From Oscarella lobularis (Eukaryota; Porifera; Homoscleromorpha; Homosclerophorida; Oscarellidae): a DNA stretch of 64,000 nucleotides. Below are positions 49,713 to 61,900 of the stretch, in pieces; position 1 is the stretch's first letter; each line of letters opens with the position of its first letter. Under the pieces are notes generated by a model that saw only the letters and a program-made list of their open reading frames with translations, did no database searches and was not told where the DNA came from. The position numbers and the translations under genes are program-made. Location of the stretch: assembly GCF_947507565.1 (NCBI RefSeq), contig NC_089188.1, positions 434,001 through 498,000 on the forward strand, in the 5' to 3' direction.

Positions 49713-50171
49713 TTTGGTTGTGCCGCCGTCTTTCGCCAGATAGTCAATTACTTCACGCAGCTGTGGATCCTTGTTCGCCGATATTTCGATCGGTTGCGAT
49801 TCGACGTCGTTTGATTCGGCGACGATTCGGCGACGCGTTCGATTTGGCAGCGCGTTCGCGGCGCGACGGCGCGCGTGACGGAGCGTCCGTACACGGCGCG
49901 AGATGCGATCGGTCTCCCGACGTGCGCGGCGAGTTGACCTCCCGCGACTTTGTTTTGGTTATCGGGCCGCCAATTACGCCTCCCCCGACGTCGACCACGC
50001 CCCGGCCAACGGCCGATTTCAAATGTCGTAGCCGGCGGGGAGAGCCCGAACGTCGCAACGTCGTCGGACAGGTCGGCCGACGCAGCCAGCGATCCGCGTA
50101 CCTGCCGTTTCCCGCTAGCCGTTTCTGTCCGAATGACGTGCTCCGCAAGTTTTCTCCGACGCGCGCGGCTA

Positions 50172-50187
50172 CCCGGATTCTCCACCA
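50172..50187 (-). promoter_or_regulatory. Candidate tRNA primer-binding site
   Basis: Three bases inside the 5' LTR, the element strand reads TGGTGGAGAATCCGGG. It begins with TGG, and its complement has the layout of a tRNA 3' end (stem, seven acceptor bases, discriminator, CCA). The tRNA is not identified. Confidence 0.55.
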
Positions 50188-50190
50188 AGT

Positions 50191-50372
50191 TGTTACGGGC
50201 GGCCGGTCCACGGGCGTCAGACGGGGGAGCTAGGCACGGCGGAGTAAATGAGGCGGACTTCTTGAGAGCTTAGAGTTGGTCTTTTATTGGGCTCACACTC
50301 GAGCGTACTACTGCTGTACTATCCCGCGCATCCGGGATCCCACTACGTCATGCACACAGAAAATCCGCAACG
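50191..50372 (-). repeat. LTR (5' LTR in element orientation)
   Basis: Second copy of the 182-bp LTR, nearly identical to 47775-47956; its last base is G where the other has A. Confidence 0.9.
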
Positions 50373-51842
50373 GAAATGAAGAGAGGAGGTAGGCAAGCGC
50401 GTGAATCGACTCGAGAGGCCCCCCTTCGCCGCGTGCTGAGGTCTGGAAGCTCTAAATCCAAAGATCTCGCGACTTCTGGCGTTTTAATAAGACGATCGTG
50501 GCGCGCCAGAACCGAATCAACTCGCCTGCATAGTCTCCGACGTTTTTGTATTAGAGCTCAAAACGGTGGAAGACATGAACTCCAGCGAATTGGGAAACTG
50601 AAACGCGAGCAGCAGAAGCAGGAGCGATTTTTCGACGCTCAGGGAGCAGGAATTGACTGAAGCGTGAATGGCAACATGTAAGTCTTTATAGCAGAACTTT
50701 GAAAGGATTGCTAAATATAAAAATTAAGCAAGAGACCTTTATATACTGTATCTGCAATTTTTTCACGTATCTGTGCTAATAGATAGGCTAGATATATAGA
50801 GAGATAGGTAGCTAGATAACCATAACCTAGATATAGCTTACAGTTTTATTTATGAATCAACAGTGGGGCTGTTCTGCCCTTTTAACGTCATAGTATTGAA
50901 TTATTCTATGCCAATTCATTTGAGCTAGAATTTATTAATTGTCTTTTTTGCAGTTATTGAAGTGACGAAGAGGTAGACCGCGGTCCCAACGTCCTCAGCA
51001 TGACGGGTCGGTCCATCTGCCGGACTGCGGAGATTTGCATCTTTATTCCATAGATGCAGTCTCCTAAACTGCTTGTATGCCTCCTGGATAACGAGGCCTT
51101 AGCGTCTAAACTGTCCCATCTCCTGGGTAGGCCTACATCAGCCGCTGAAGCGGTTGTGCGGCCCTGAGCTGGAAAACTGCTCACTCACAAGGCGTGTATC
51201 TTCGGACAAGGCTACTATCTATATTGGTAGTCTCTCTTGAAGAACGACGCCCACAGCAAAATATGCCTGACTGCCTATTGATTTTATCAATGGCAGCAGG
51301 CACACATTCCCTGTGCCTTGGGATAAACAATGAAGGCATCCGTAGGAACAGACGGTAACTGTTCCTCCTCAGGGAGCTTGGGTTAAAGTTCCCTTCTTGT
51401 ACAAAAAGACGTGAAGAAGTTTTAATTTATTTAGCTACTTCCGGGTTACTTCCGGGTATATAAAATAAAAATCTACTCGTCATTCGCGCTATGAGTTGAC
51501 GTGCGTGCCCTACACACTCCTTTTATTTTTAATTAAGTAACGCCATTACACTTTTATGACGTAAAAAGAGTTCTCTGTTCGTGCAATAAAAAGGCAACAA
51601 TGCATGCAAAAAACGAATGAAGAAACAAACGAACTAAGGTAACCACAAATACGAAAAGCGCCTGCATAATTTCATCCACTCCACTCTTCCAAAAATGAAG
51701 AAATAGATGAGGAACATAAGCATTCTCCTCCTTAGTCTCTCACCTTTAATCGAACGGACAACCTTAGAGAAAAAATCTGAATCCAAAAAGTCTTCAGTAT
51801 GTCCTAGGTAGAGTCAAATCAAAAGTCGTCAGAACGTGTACA

Positions 51843-52178
51843 TAAGAATCCTGTGATGAGAACGCGACTCTATCATCATGCGTATCCCTAAGAATCTTGT
51901 GTTGAGAACGTGGCTCTATCATCATGGAAATGCCTAAGGATCGTGTGTTGAGAACGTGGCTCTATCATCATGCAAATCCCTAAGAATCTTGTGTTGAGAA
52001 CATGGCTCTATCATCATGCATATCCCTAAGAATCTCGTGTTGAGATTGTGACTCTATCATCATGCAAATCCCTAAGAATCTTGTGTTAAGAACATGGCTC
52101 TATCATCATGCATATCCAATAAGAATCTTGTGTTGAGAACGTGGCTCTATCATCATAGATATCCCTAAGAATCTCGTA
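51843..52178. repeat. ~47-bp minisatellite, about 7 copies
   Basis: Units of the form AAGAATCTTGTGTTGAGAAC, then GTGGCTCTATCATCATG, then CATATCCCT, with minor changes. The array starts shortly after the right arm of the inverted duplication ends. Confidence 0.9.
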
Positions 52179-52753
52179 CGCTTACCGACGTTGCATTCGC
52201 CGAACTTCGTCCGTTTCACAAAGTCCCCAGGGAGGTGATGCCTTCTGCTGCATCTTCTTGTTCTCTCATTGATATCGTCGGATTGATCCAAGCGTCGAGG
52301 AGAGAAAAGAACTGAATCAAAGTAAGACCAGATTCAAATAACAATCTATGGTGTTCGTTACCTTGACGTAGAGAGATTTTGGACGAAGGAATTGATCCAT
52401 AAAGTACACAACATCTACAAAAGAATTCAATATTACATATAAAACGTAAATTCAATTTCGTACTGCGAGATCACACACTCAACTGAATCCCATTGTTTCA
52501 TAAAAAATGTTTGGAATCGGAGAAACGACCTAAATGACCAAAAATTCCGATATTCTAAAATCTTCACCTCGCGGATTTCCAACCTACTAAACGCGTTAGA
52601 TCGACTCTAATTCACTAACTCGCGTGGTCAAATGGCTCGTTCAAGTCGAAATTCGCAAAGAAAAGAGTCGTAATTCTTTTGGGGACCCAAATCGTGCCTG
52701 TTCGTATTTTTGAGCCATTTTTTCGTACTTCAGCGTAAGCTATTGATCGCATC
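52179..52753. other. No supported gene
   Basis: Minus-strand ORFs at 52216-52455 and 52106-52291 overlap the minisatellite and show no recognisable protein. Confidence 0.35.
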
Positions 52754-53431
52754 GTGCTTAGGAGTTGCAGATCACTGCCAAAAAACGAGGCGAAAGTGAT
52801 CGGCGAAGGCCGCGTGGAGAGATCACCTTTTCTATCGCGACAAACGGGCTCCCGATCGCAGAGACGCTTACCAAACACCGTCTCTTGCATTCTTCCTGAG
52901 CTTCGAAGCAGTCGTCGCCGCCGAAATCACCCGTTTTCGTCTTCTACGCCACAATTCGTTGCTTCTTCGAGATCACGTGTTTGGTTCCTGATGTCCCGTT
53001 TGAGGACAAGACCGCGAGAGTCGATCTACGATAGTCTAACCAAAACGCAAGAAGAGAAGCTGTGTGGAAAAGAAACAGCGAACACGAGGCATCGTCCACC
53101 ATCTCTAACTCGAAGCAAGAAAGCTCATTCATTGCCAGAAATAGAAACACTGACTATAATCATGCCGCAACACACAGTCGAACCGGTATTGAAACCGGTT
53201 TACATTTTTGCACCTATTCAGACTATTCAGTCGGAGTTCTTTCTCAGAGAATCTCGTCGAGTTGGCTTCAAAAGCGCCAACGCGAAGGGAGCACAAGAAT
53301 GTTGCATCTTTGTAGTGCATAATTGTAAAGAAGCGCCAACTGAAAGTGGTAGTCAACCAGTCCTGGATACCGGTATCGTCATCGAGTATACCAATTATAA
53401 GCATCTTCTCTACAGCAGATGTGAGGAGTAA
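52754..53431 (+). CDS. 225-codon ORF, unrecognised
   Basis: Open frame beginning MLRSCRSLPKNEAK and ending HLLYSRCEE with a stop. The first 110 residues are Arg/Ser-rich and probably disordered. The second half is more protein-like (HTVEPVLKPVYIFAPIQTI, AQECCIFVVHNC). No signal peptide or known motif. Overlapping ORFs on both strands make this weak; only the second half may be an exon. Confidence 0.25.
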   Translation: MLRSCRSLPKNEAKVIGEGRVERSPFLSRQTGSRSQRRLPNTVSCILPELRSSRRRRNHPFSSSTPQFVASSRSRVWFLMSRLRTRPRESIYDSLTKTQEEKLCGKETANTRHRPPSLTRSKKAHSLPEIETLTIIMPQHTVEPVLKPVYIFAPIQTIQSEFFLRESRRVGFKSANAKGAQECCIFVVHNCKEAPTESGSQPVLDTGIVIEYTNYKHLLYSRCEE

Positions 53432-53967
53432 GGGTGGGAACAATCCGACTAGTCAAACGATTGCTCAATTGAGGAAGACTTTTATATACAGGAGTGATAC
53501 ATAACCACGGCTTTTGAAGAAAGCTTCAAAAGCTTTACTTTCAATTGAGCGCATAATGCTGATCTCGCTGCAATCCCAGTTAGGGAACGTCATTACGTAG
53601 CGTGATCTAGCATACTTTCTGGACTACATAATGTTTCCCTTTCGTGTTGAGAGATGGGAAAGACCATCGCGACCATTTCTTCAACTCACATCACCTTTAT
53701 AGTACTTAGACGTGTCTACCACGTAAGGAAAGAAGGTGTAATAAAAATCAACTAAAAACATTTTGTTCTTGGGAGAGGAGAGAGGGGGGTTACAACAAGA
53801 TATCGTATACAAAATAGTAACATCAAAATACAGAGAAAACGTCTAACACTTATCTGATGCACTACCTCTACAAATGGGGGAGGTACGAGGGACAGGCTGA
53901 GATACGATGGAGGAAGAGGAAGAACAAATATGCGCAGCTGGGTTAGGGTAGAAACACAGCCAAGCGG
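53432..53967. other. Intergenic, nothing recognised
   Basis: Non-coding AT-rich and G-rich patches (GGGAGAGGAGAGAGGGGGG near 53771). Probably the 3' flank of the minus-strand gene. Confidence 0.4.
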
Positions 53968-55595
53968 CTAAATGTTATTTACAACGAGTTCTTGACACTT
54001 CGAAACCATGCTCCAGACGTGGCAAAGATTCTGCAGCACGAACTGACCTAGGTTCATGTGTACAGGTATAGAGCTAAAATTAGAAGGGGAGAGCAAATAC
54101 CATTGCCGTCCACGTTCTTTATCTTCTTCAGGAAGCTTTTGCTGTCGCTTGATAATTGATAGAGCAAAACGATTTGTTCTCGCTTCAGAGAAACGAGGAA
54201 CTCTTTAAGAAGCGGAGAATATTCTTTCAGAAGTGGCAAAGGCTCTTGCTAAAAACGAAAATAGTTATTTTAGATCACAAGGAGCAGGAAATTCAATACC
54301 TGATCAAAAGCGAAGTGTGGGCAAAAAGAGACAGCTTCTGCCCCTAGTGCTTCACACGCTTTCGTGACGAGTTTTGAAACGTTGCAAATGAAGCATTTCC
54401 TGCCACACAAAAGAATTCGTTCCATTCGCTCGTTAAACAAACCGCCTAGACTTGACTCAGAATCGTCAACTTTAAGTATTATCTTTAGCTCCTGTTGAAG
54501 TTGTTCCTTGCTGAACAGTACCTCTCCAAAGTATTTTTGCACTTCAAACGCGGTCACAGTACCGTTTTCGATGCCCAAATAAAGTCCTCTCCAAAATTTG
54601 AATACTGGTTGCAGAACGAACTGAAGCAACTTCTCTAATGAATCCAGACGCGGCATCGGCTCTGAGGTGTAATCGTGCCACACATTCTGAAAGACAGTGC
54701 TCACGTGAAGGTCACTCAGCTGTTCGATGTACGTCTGGAGATGTTCAAATTCCGAAAAAATTTCAGGCTCTGCGGCAGCATTGCGCACTTTCCCAAGAAT
54801 CTCGTCGAGTGACACTACAGATTCGAATTAATGGGAGACAGAAGAAAGAGAAACGCTAGATCTAGCCTTGGTAAAAATCTTACCGTTTCCTAATTTTTCA
54901 CATATCCGTAGAAAATTGTTTAGAAGACGCTTTTCCGTTTTGAACGCTTTTCTCATGGCTTCTTCGGCTTTTTCACGCAAACACAGAGCCACGTTTGGCT
55001 TTTGAGCATCAAGCAGGTGACAGATCTCCAAAAAAGTATCCCTTTTGCTGGAAGTATTAAAATGGGCAACAGAAAGTCTGTCCTCGTCCAGGAACTGAAC
55101 GACTTCTTCTACTACCTTCCTTGCTTTCAAGATGTAGATGCGCACGGCTTTATCGCAATTGCCCAAGTCTGAAAATTAAGGTGGTATAAAAGAAAGACAA
55201 AATTTTTGACTAGGAAAGTACTCACCGCGATTGAAGAAATAGCCCTTCCATAAACGCCAAGTCACGATGCTTCTCAGCCAAATCTCGTTTGAATGCTGTT
55301 CTTCTGGAGCAGTTTCACTCAGAAGAAGCTTTAGAAGTTGATTTGCCAAAACATCATGCGGACGCCACGGCCATTTTGCAGAAATCTTGCCCAGTACTAC
55401 TAGTAGACTGTTTTCTTTCTAATATAGGCAAGTAAAAGTAATAGGCATGAAGACAAGAGAACATCATACAGCAAGAACTTGCTCCAGGACTTTTGCTGCA
55501 AATTTCCTAACACTGGCAACCAGTTTCGCGTGAAAAAGTTGGACTTGGAAAAACACTATGATAACTTTGTCACCTTTCTCCTACGCATTGCTCGT
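53968..55595 (-). CDS. Multi-exon minus-strand gene, partial, unrecognised
   Basis: At least six exons are traceable on the minus strand, with typical short introns. The first traceable part reads GDKVIIVFFQVQLFHAKL and ends EQVLA before GTATGATG. Next come WPWRPHDVLANQLLKLLL...TWRLWKGYFFNR (55418-55226) and LGNCDKAVRIYILKARK (from about 55169). A large exon reads SLDEILGKVRNAAAEPEIF to SFCPHFAFDQ (about 54813-54300). Then come PLLKEYSPLLKEFLVSLK and a last exon, LGQFVLQNLCHVWSMVSKC, to TAG at 53970-53968. The protein is helical, with several Cys and no TM segment. Style (WPWRP, FWRGLYLGIENGTVT, CFICNV) vaguely suggests RNF213-type giant proteins, but no AAA or RING signature lies here, so I do not assign it. 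The 5' end is missing or lies upstream of 55.6 kb. Confidence 0.5.
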
Positions 55596-55835
55596 TTATA
55601 GTATATCCACATTCTCTCCGAATCAGATGAAACGGCGAATGTTGTTTATACTGAAGTTTTACTCTAAAAAACTACACCTCCCTTCAGCATACCACTGCAA
55701 CCAGCGACCACGTGCAATAGCACCACAACATTTTTAGGTCACGTCGCGTGTGTACCTCCCCGTTGGTGTGGCCTGGGTAACGCCGAAACACACGCATATC
55801 ATCCCAACTTATTTACAAACAATAACACATTTATA

Positions 55836-55863
55836 TACCCGTCGAAGACGGGTACACAGCTAG
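55836..55863 (+). mobile_element. Candidate Helitron 3' terminus
   Basis: The hairpin TACCCGTCGAAGACGGGTA (8-bp stem, 3-nt loop) is followed five nt later by CTAG and then T. This is the standard Helitron 3' layout of hairpin, short spacer, CTRR, host T. The 5' TC end was not located. The element would lie between the minus-strand gene and the USP9X-like gene. Confidence 0.5.
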
Positions 55864-55951
55864 TAAAACTAAAACTTCGCAACCTTTCGCTTATCACTTA
55901 GCGCGCGTTAGATAACAAATATTTATTAATATTTTTATTTGTTTAATCCAG

Positions 55952-58900
55952 GTATTAGGCTTGCTATGGAACCTAGCACATTCAGAAGACTGCTCTGCCG
56001 AAATATTGGATGAAGCTCTTAATGCTCACATCAAAATATTAGATTACAGCTGTGCAGCAGTATACAAAATAGTCTATATGGTAATGACGCGTGTAGCAGT
56101 ACTTTTCACGCAGGAACGAGATCAGCACAAGAGTTTGTGGCTTGAACTATGCCTTGCCGAGTTGAAGAGCGACACGTGGGTCCTTCCAGCGATCAAGATG
56201 ATGCGAGACATTTTCACCATGTACATTGAGGTCTCAGGAAAAGAGTTCTTTATGAGGGGGCACATTGATAAATGACGGGGATTAGGCACCGCACAGCTCG
56301 TCCATTCGAATTACTACTATAGGCAGGACATGATTCAGAATGTCGACTCCCAATCAAGTCTGATCGAACTTCTGACGACCAATTTAGAATACTATATGAG
56401 CAAAGTGAGGAAACACTGCGAAGGTGAGATTGAATATTTGATACATTTGGGGCAAACGACAATTTCTTTCTCGCGCTGCTGTCAATCCTGGCGCAACTCC
56501 CAAGGACGTCGTCCTCGACGGTAGAACGAATCATGAGCAACAGGTGAATGACCGACTGACGTTTCTCAAGTAAGTGAAAGAGAGAGAAAGGCTCCTTCAC
56601 TCCCTGCAGTGAATTCTTTAATTCTAGATTCGTTCTCAAGGATGGGAGGCTGTACCTTTCTCTGAGCCACGCTATCAAGGTAACAATTATAAGAAATAGT
56701 ACGGTATCCTTAAATTGCCTCTTTTTTAGATTTGGACTTGTTTGGCTAAGAAAGCCGTGTTTCCTTCTGATAGGGAGGCCTGTTTCAAATGGTTTTCAAA
56801 GGTTTTTCTTTTCGTTAAGTCTTTTTCTTTGGTTGCCATTTTTTGGCGTTCTTAGGTTATGGGAGAAGATCCCGATTTGGAAACCTCAGGCTACGAAAAG
56901 TTCTTTGAAGATCACGTCATGAATCTAGATCCCGCTCTGTTGACTGAAAGCGGAATGAAGTTGGTTGCGTAACGAGATAGAGATATTTACTGAAAATTCT
57001 TCTATTCGTTAGATGTTTTGATCGCGCGTTCAAACTGGAAACCAGTATAGTCATAAATTGATTTCAAAGAGACACAAATTCGTCACTTCGAATCTATCCA
57101 TGACCGGAATCGACTACATATGAAAGGTGGGGCAAAAAAAACAGAAAGACTCCCCATATGCATCATCATCTTGTATATTTATTCCTTACTTTGTCATACA
57201 TATGTAGGATCCTTAGGCGCTTTGCTAGGATTATCAATTCTCTAGGTGATTCTATTTGGCGCGGATGAAATCGTGTTAAAGGCAATAGAACTCATGAAAG
57301 ACGTTCACACTCATCTCTCGCCTACTCTATTGACCCGTCAAGTTAACCAATGACGAGCTGGGTTTTTATTGATCGTTTCTTTTTTGTTTTTTCTCTACAG
57401 GTGGCCATTCACATAGATTTGATAGGAAAATGTTTTGAGCATCTCAAAACGTCTTTCGAAGTGCTGAAAGTTCGTCTTGAAGCGCCCGAACGGCACGTGC
57501 ACGTCACTCAAATGGTCCGCTGTCTGACGCTTCTTCGAGAATACATCGCCCAATGCGACGACGCTCACAAAGGCGAGAGGACGTTTCTGCCCCACGGAAA
57601 GTAAGAAAGCGAGAGGGAGAGAGGCGCATTGCCATTATTGGATATACGACGATCTCCAATAACTCAGGTCGTTGCTTGGGAAACATATCATGTTGACCGT
57701 ACGCTTTCCTCTTCCGTCGGGACGACAGGAGGATTTGGAAGTATCGACGCACGACAACGAATCTTTAGGAGCGTTGCGTTGCAAGATCATACGATTGTAC
57801 GGTGACAAAAAGTTTGGGGAGAGTGGGCATTAGATTTTCGTTATGATAGGAAAAAAGGGTCGTCGTCGCATGGAATCAAAATCGATTTATTTCTCAACTG
57901 AGAGGTGGTGAATCCGGTGGAAGATCGCCGACTGATGCACCAGCTTTCGATTCGAGAGAGAGCCGTGAGCGGGGATGTAGCCAAGGCGGACTGCCTCTGA
58001 ATTTCTTTTTAGGTTTTGTCTACGAAAATTCGTTATAAACGACACGGATCGCCGTCTCAAGATCCCTCTTCTGATTCGTCATCCAATTCATCACCGACTC
58101 TATGTGAGAGCACCGAAGAAGAGTTACCTGGAGTGGTATATACTTTAGTTTCGAACGAAAATCCCTCTAGCGTTGCTTTCTGTTCAGATAATGTCTAGGA
58201 ATCTGAAATACTGTTTGCTTCTCCTTCGAATTTGTCAACTGGGAAGCCAGTTGAATGCGTCCGTTCTTCGCGACAGAGCGCGCAAACTGTTGGACTTGAT
58301 TCCGTTCAATCAGAAAATAATCAAGAAATTTCTACAGTTCAAAAACGAAGGAGGTTTCAGGCAACTGGAAAAGATGTGTTTTCAACTTCATCCGGTTTCC
58401 ATTCTGTATCATCTAGAGGTGCGGAAAATTACGACTCTTACCCGTGGGGGATTTTGACGTATCTTTTTCTTTCTATCTAGGTTTTGCAGTCGCTTCTTCT
58501 TCCTGCGACGTCGTCTCCCGACGACGAGCAATCGGATTCGTTTCAGCTTTGGTTCATCGAAAACGGGGGCATTTGACTGCTTCTGAAATTGCTGGAGAGT
58601 CCCGAATTCGTCAAGGACGCCGACGTGAACACGAGAAAGTGAGTTTATTTCCAATAAAACTGGCGAATGTCTTTCGTAAATTCTCCCTTCTTTCAAGATC
58701 GATTTATAGTGTGACTATAAGGCTCCTGCGTCTCTTTCTCGCATCGCTCGGAATGGTTCAAGGGTTTAATTGGGCGAAGGAGTTGATTAGTGAAAGTCTA
58801 ACGAAAGAGGCGGCCGCGTGCGGCCGAGTCAAACAGTTGCGCGAAGCGCTTTTGCATCTACCTAGCATTCATTCGGACTTACTACTGAGACAGATTGTCA

Positions 58901-61900
58901 ATTGGATAGGCCAATCGGCTTCAAAGACAGTGCGTTACAATCTCTCGTAATAAATTTTTCTTCATTTTTTGTTTCTCCCGCGTAGGTTTTAGATGACGTG
59001 AATCTAGTCACTTTAGAAACGGTTTGTTGTATACAGCGGTTCGCCTGGAGCGCGGCGGCGGGAGCCGCTCACTTAGCCAAAGCGTCGGGTGACGCGACTC
59101 ACAAGGCCATTGAATCGGTGCGCGGCGTCAATCCTATAGTCGCGTTTTTTTATTCTCTCTTTTCTGTCTAGAAACCCATTGATTCAGAGAGCGCTTCACT
59201 TTGTAAAGAATCTTTGGAGGTAAGTGGTGGAGCCACCCCGGTGCTGTAAAGATCTCAAATCTGGACACTAGGTGCTTTCCACTCTACTCGCACTTCAGCC
59301 CAACTTGCAGTAATCCTTGATCAAAAAGCGCGACTGGCAGACGTTTATTATAGATCTTTTGCTAATGAGTAGAAGCAGGTGAATGTTCTGAAATCCGCGA
59401 AGGGGAAATTTGCATGACGTGCGCTTTTTAGCCTCTTCGGCTCACTGTCTGTGATCAACTTTTCCTCATGGTGACTCGATGCTCCACGACGCCGAACCCT
59501 CTTCGTTTCCTTCTCACGCTCTTGTTCACTGATCTATCCGTAAGTTTCGATACGTTAGGACTCCTCGTATGTTTGTGCTAGACTGTAGTTTCGGAGAACG
59601 AACGGTCTTCTTCCGAATATTTCACTCTTCTTTGCAAGTAAGCAGGCCTTTTTTGACGGTAAAATGGAATGGATTATTTCTTGCCTTCAGATTGCTTAGC
59701 AATGTGCGGCAGACGGAGGCGTTTGCTTTCGACGCCTATCACAAACTGAAACTCGAAGTGGAGTGGCTGAAAAAAGTCAAAGTAAGCCCCAGGAGACGAC
59801 ACATCCATTGTAACTCCTAACTCCTCACCATGCTGACTTACAGTCGTCTCGAGGCTGTACGACAGTCGAAGATACACTTCTCGAAGGTCGTTTAAAAATC
59901 GCGAAAGAACTGCTGCAATTTCAACCGGAAGAAGTAAAGCGTCGACTCGGATCAGCAGCAAATGGGGGCGAGAACCTCGTCCAGGAGCTCGTTGAAGAGT
60001 TTCTCTGCCCGACGTCGAAGCAGCTCAGCCTCTACAAAAAGGGAGTTGGTGAGTTGGCGAGAAGCTTATAAAGGATTGTACCTCGTTTTGTGAAACCTTT
60101 TTTATTTGCAGCTCCTCTTCCTTCTGAGTCGATGGAGGCGATTTGCTCGTCGCATTCTACGCAACTTGCTGCCTATGATCTACTTGTAGTCTTATGCTTC
60201 CACTGCATTCCCAATATGGAACGACTTTGCCAGCTTCAGGACGAACTCTTCTACTCAGGTTAGCACCACAGAATAATTGAAGATGTTTCGCTAAATGTTT
60301 CAATTGAAATATAAACAGCTACTTATTATTGTTATTTTACTGATTTAGTCCGGTTGTATTTTGAATTCTAGAACACGAAATGCCGTTAATGGAGTGGGAA
60401 TACATGCCTCCCATTTGCGCTGGACCAATCGGTGGTTTTGTTGGACTTAAAAATGGCGGAGCCACGGGTTACATGAATTGCGTTTTGCAAATGGTTTTCC
60501 TATGTTGTTTTCTGCTTTAATTTATTGATGTCTTCTTCTTGTAGCTGTTTATGATTTCCTCGCTGCAAGACGGCATTGTGAAAGTCAAAGGCCTTTGGAA
60601 GGAAGACGAAGAAGAGGAGCCGTCGTTCTTCGAGGAAGGGAGTCAGGTGAGTTCAAAGAGAAGCGAATCGAGAAAACGTCTTATTTCTTTTCGGGCGTTT
60701 CAGCGTCTAAAAGAGAAAGTAGTCAACGACTATGAACGAGCGGAGAACGGAGGCAACAGCGCAGACATGAAGGCGTATCGCTTGGGCGTCGTGAAGCAGA
60801 TCCAATGCATTTTCGAAAGGTCATTTCATGAAGAGTCGTCTTCAGTATTACACGCCACGGAGCTTCTGGAAATCGTTCAGGTGCGAAAATTTGTACATAG
60901 GGCCTTGTGCAACGTCCTTTTGAAATTTAATTGTTTTCTATAGAATGGGGGATCGGCCCGTGAACGTGCAAGAGCAACAAGACGCTATGGAGTTTTTCAA
61001 CGGCGTTGTGGACTGCATAGACGAAGGGTTAAAAACAATTGGCCACGAGGTAATCGTGTCGAAGGTTCTCGGCGGCTCTTTTGCCGATCAGAAAATTTGC
61101 AAAGGCTGTCCGCACCGATACGCTAGCGAGGAGGAATTCATATCGCTCGCCGTGGACATTCGCTATCACGGTCATCTCCTCGAGTCGTTGGAGCAGTACG
61201 TCAAAGGCGATTTGCTTGAGGGCGATCGCGCGTATTTCTGCAAGAAATGCAACAGAGAGGTTTCCGCGTCTTTTCTCTCTTCAATTTTTCAAAATATGCC
61301 GATTGCAGGTTGACACATTGTCGAGAATATGTATCAAATCGTTGCCTCCTGTACTGATGATCCAGCTAAAACGATTCGGATACGATTGGGAACGGTAGTA
61401 GAGCTCTCGTACACTAAAGTGTATAACCTCGCGTTTTATACCACGTCCAATGACTGCGCTGTCAAATTCAACGATTACCTAGAAACATAGAACCGTATAC
61501 TGTCGACGGCCTGGCGAAAATCGAAGGCGAACGCATTGGCGTGAGCAGCGATGACGAAAGCGACGACGAGAGAGAAAAGACGATTAATCAATGCACTAAG
61601 TACAGTCTTGCTGGCGTCGTCATACACAACGGCAATGCGAGCGGAGGCCAGTACTACAGTTTCGTAGAGCGGAGGTTTTAGCTTCATGAAACATTGTGTC
61701 CTTCTTTTCATTCTTTTTGGTTTTAGGATGGGCGAAGATGAGGCTAAGTGGTACAAATTTCAAGACGGTGAGGTGTCCGAAGCTAAGTTGGAGGACGACG
61801 AGGTGCCTTTGTTTAGAGAAAGAAATGCCTCCTGCGCACTGGTTTTATCTAGGAATTGAAAGCTCAATGCTTCGGTGGCGAAGTAGTCGGCGAGAAGTAC

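Larger units (their letters stand above)
47775..50372 (-). mobile_element. Internally deleted Ty3/gypsy-like LTR retrotransposon
   Basis: A 2,598-bp element in minus orientation with near-identical 182-bp LTRs and a 5-bp GAAAT target duplication. The interior encodes an integrase region and a C-terminal tail but no recognisable gag, protease, reverse transcriptase or RNase H. It is therefore a nonautonomous deletion derivative. The few LTR differences (for example one G/C near the start and CA versus CG at the end) suggest a fairly young insertion. It split the right arm of the inverted duplication. Confidence 0.88.
45699..51752 (-). repeat. Right arm of the large inverted duplication
   Basis: Reverse-complement counterpart of 19009-22287, enlarged by the 2.6-kb LTR element (47775-50372) and by an expansion of CAGGTTTTTATTT units near 46.7-47.0 kb. 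ORFs inside (for example 46161-46478 minus) have matching but differently interrupted copies in the left arm, so none is called as a gene. Confidence 0.85.

Noticed and set aside
53968-55595. Firm RNF213 assignment for the minus-strand gene
   Set aside because: Only a vague stylistic resemblance; no AAA, RING or other defining motif is visible in the traced exons.
57055-57122. Selenocysteine or stop-codon readthrough in the USP9X-like gene
   Set aside because: The TGA positions match ordinary Trp or Gly positions in the family, and one broken segment is a frame break rather than TGA, so decay with exon skipping is simpler.
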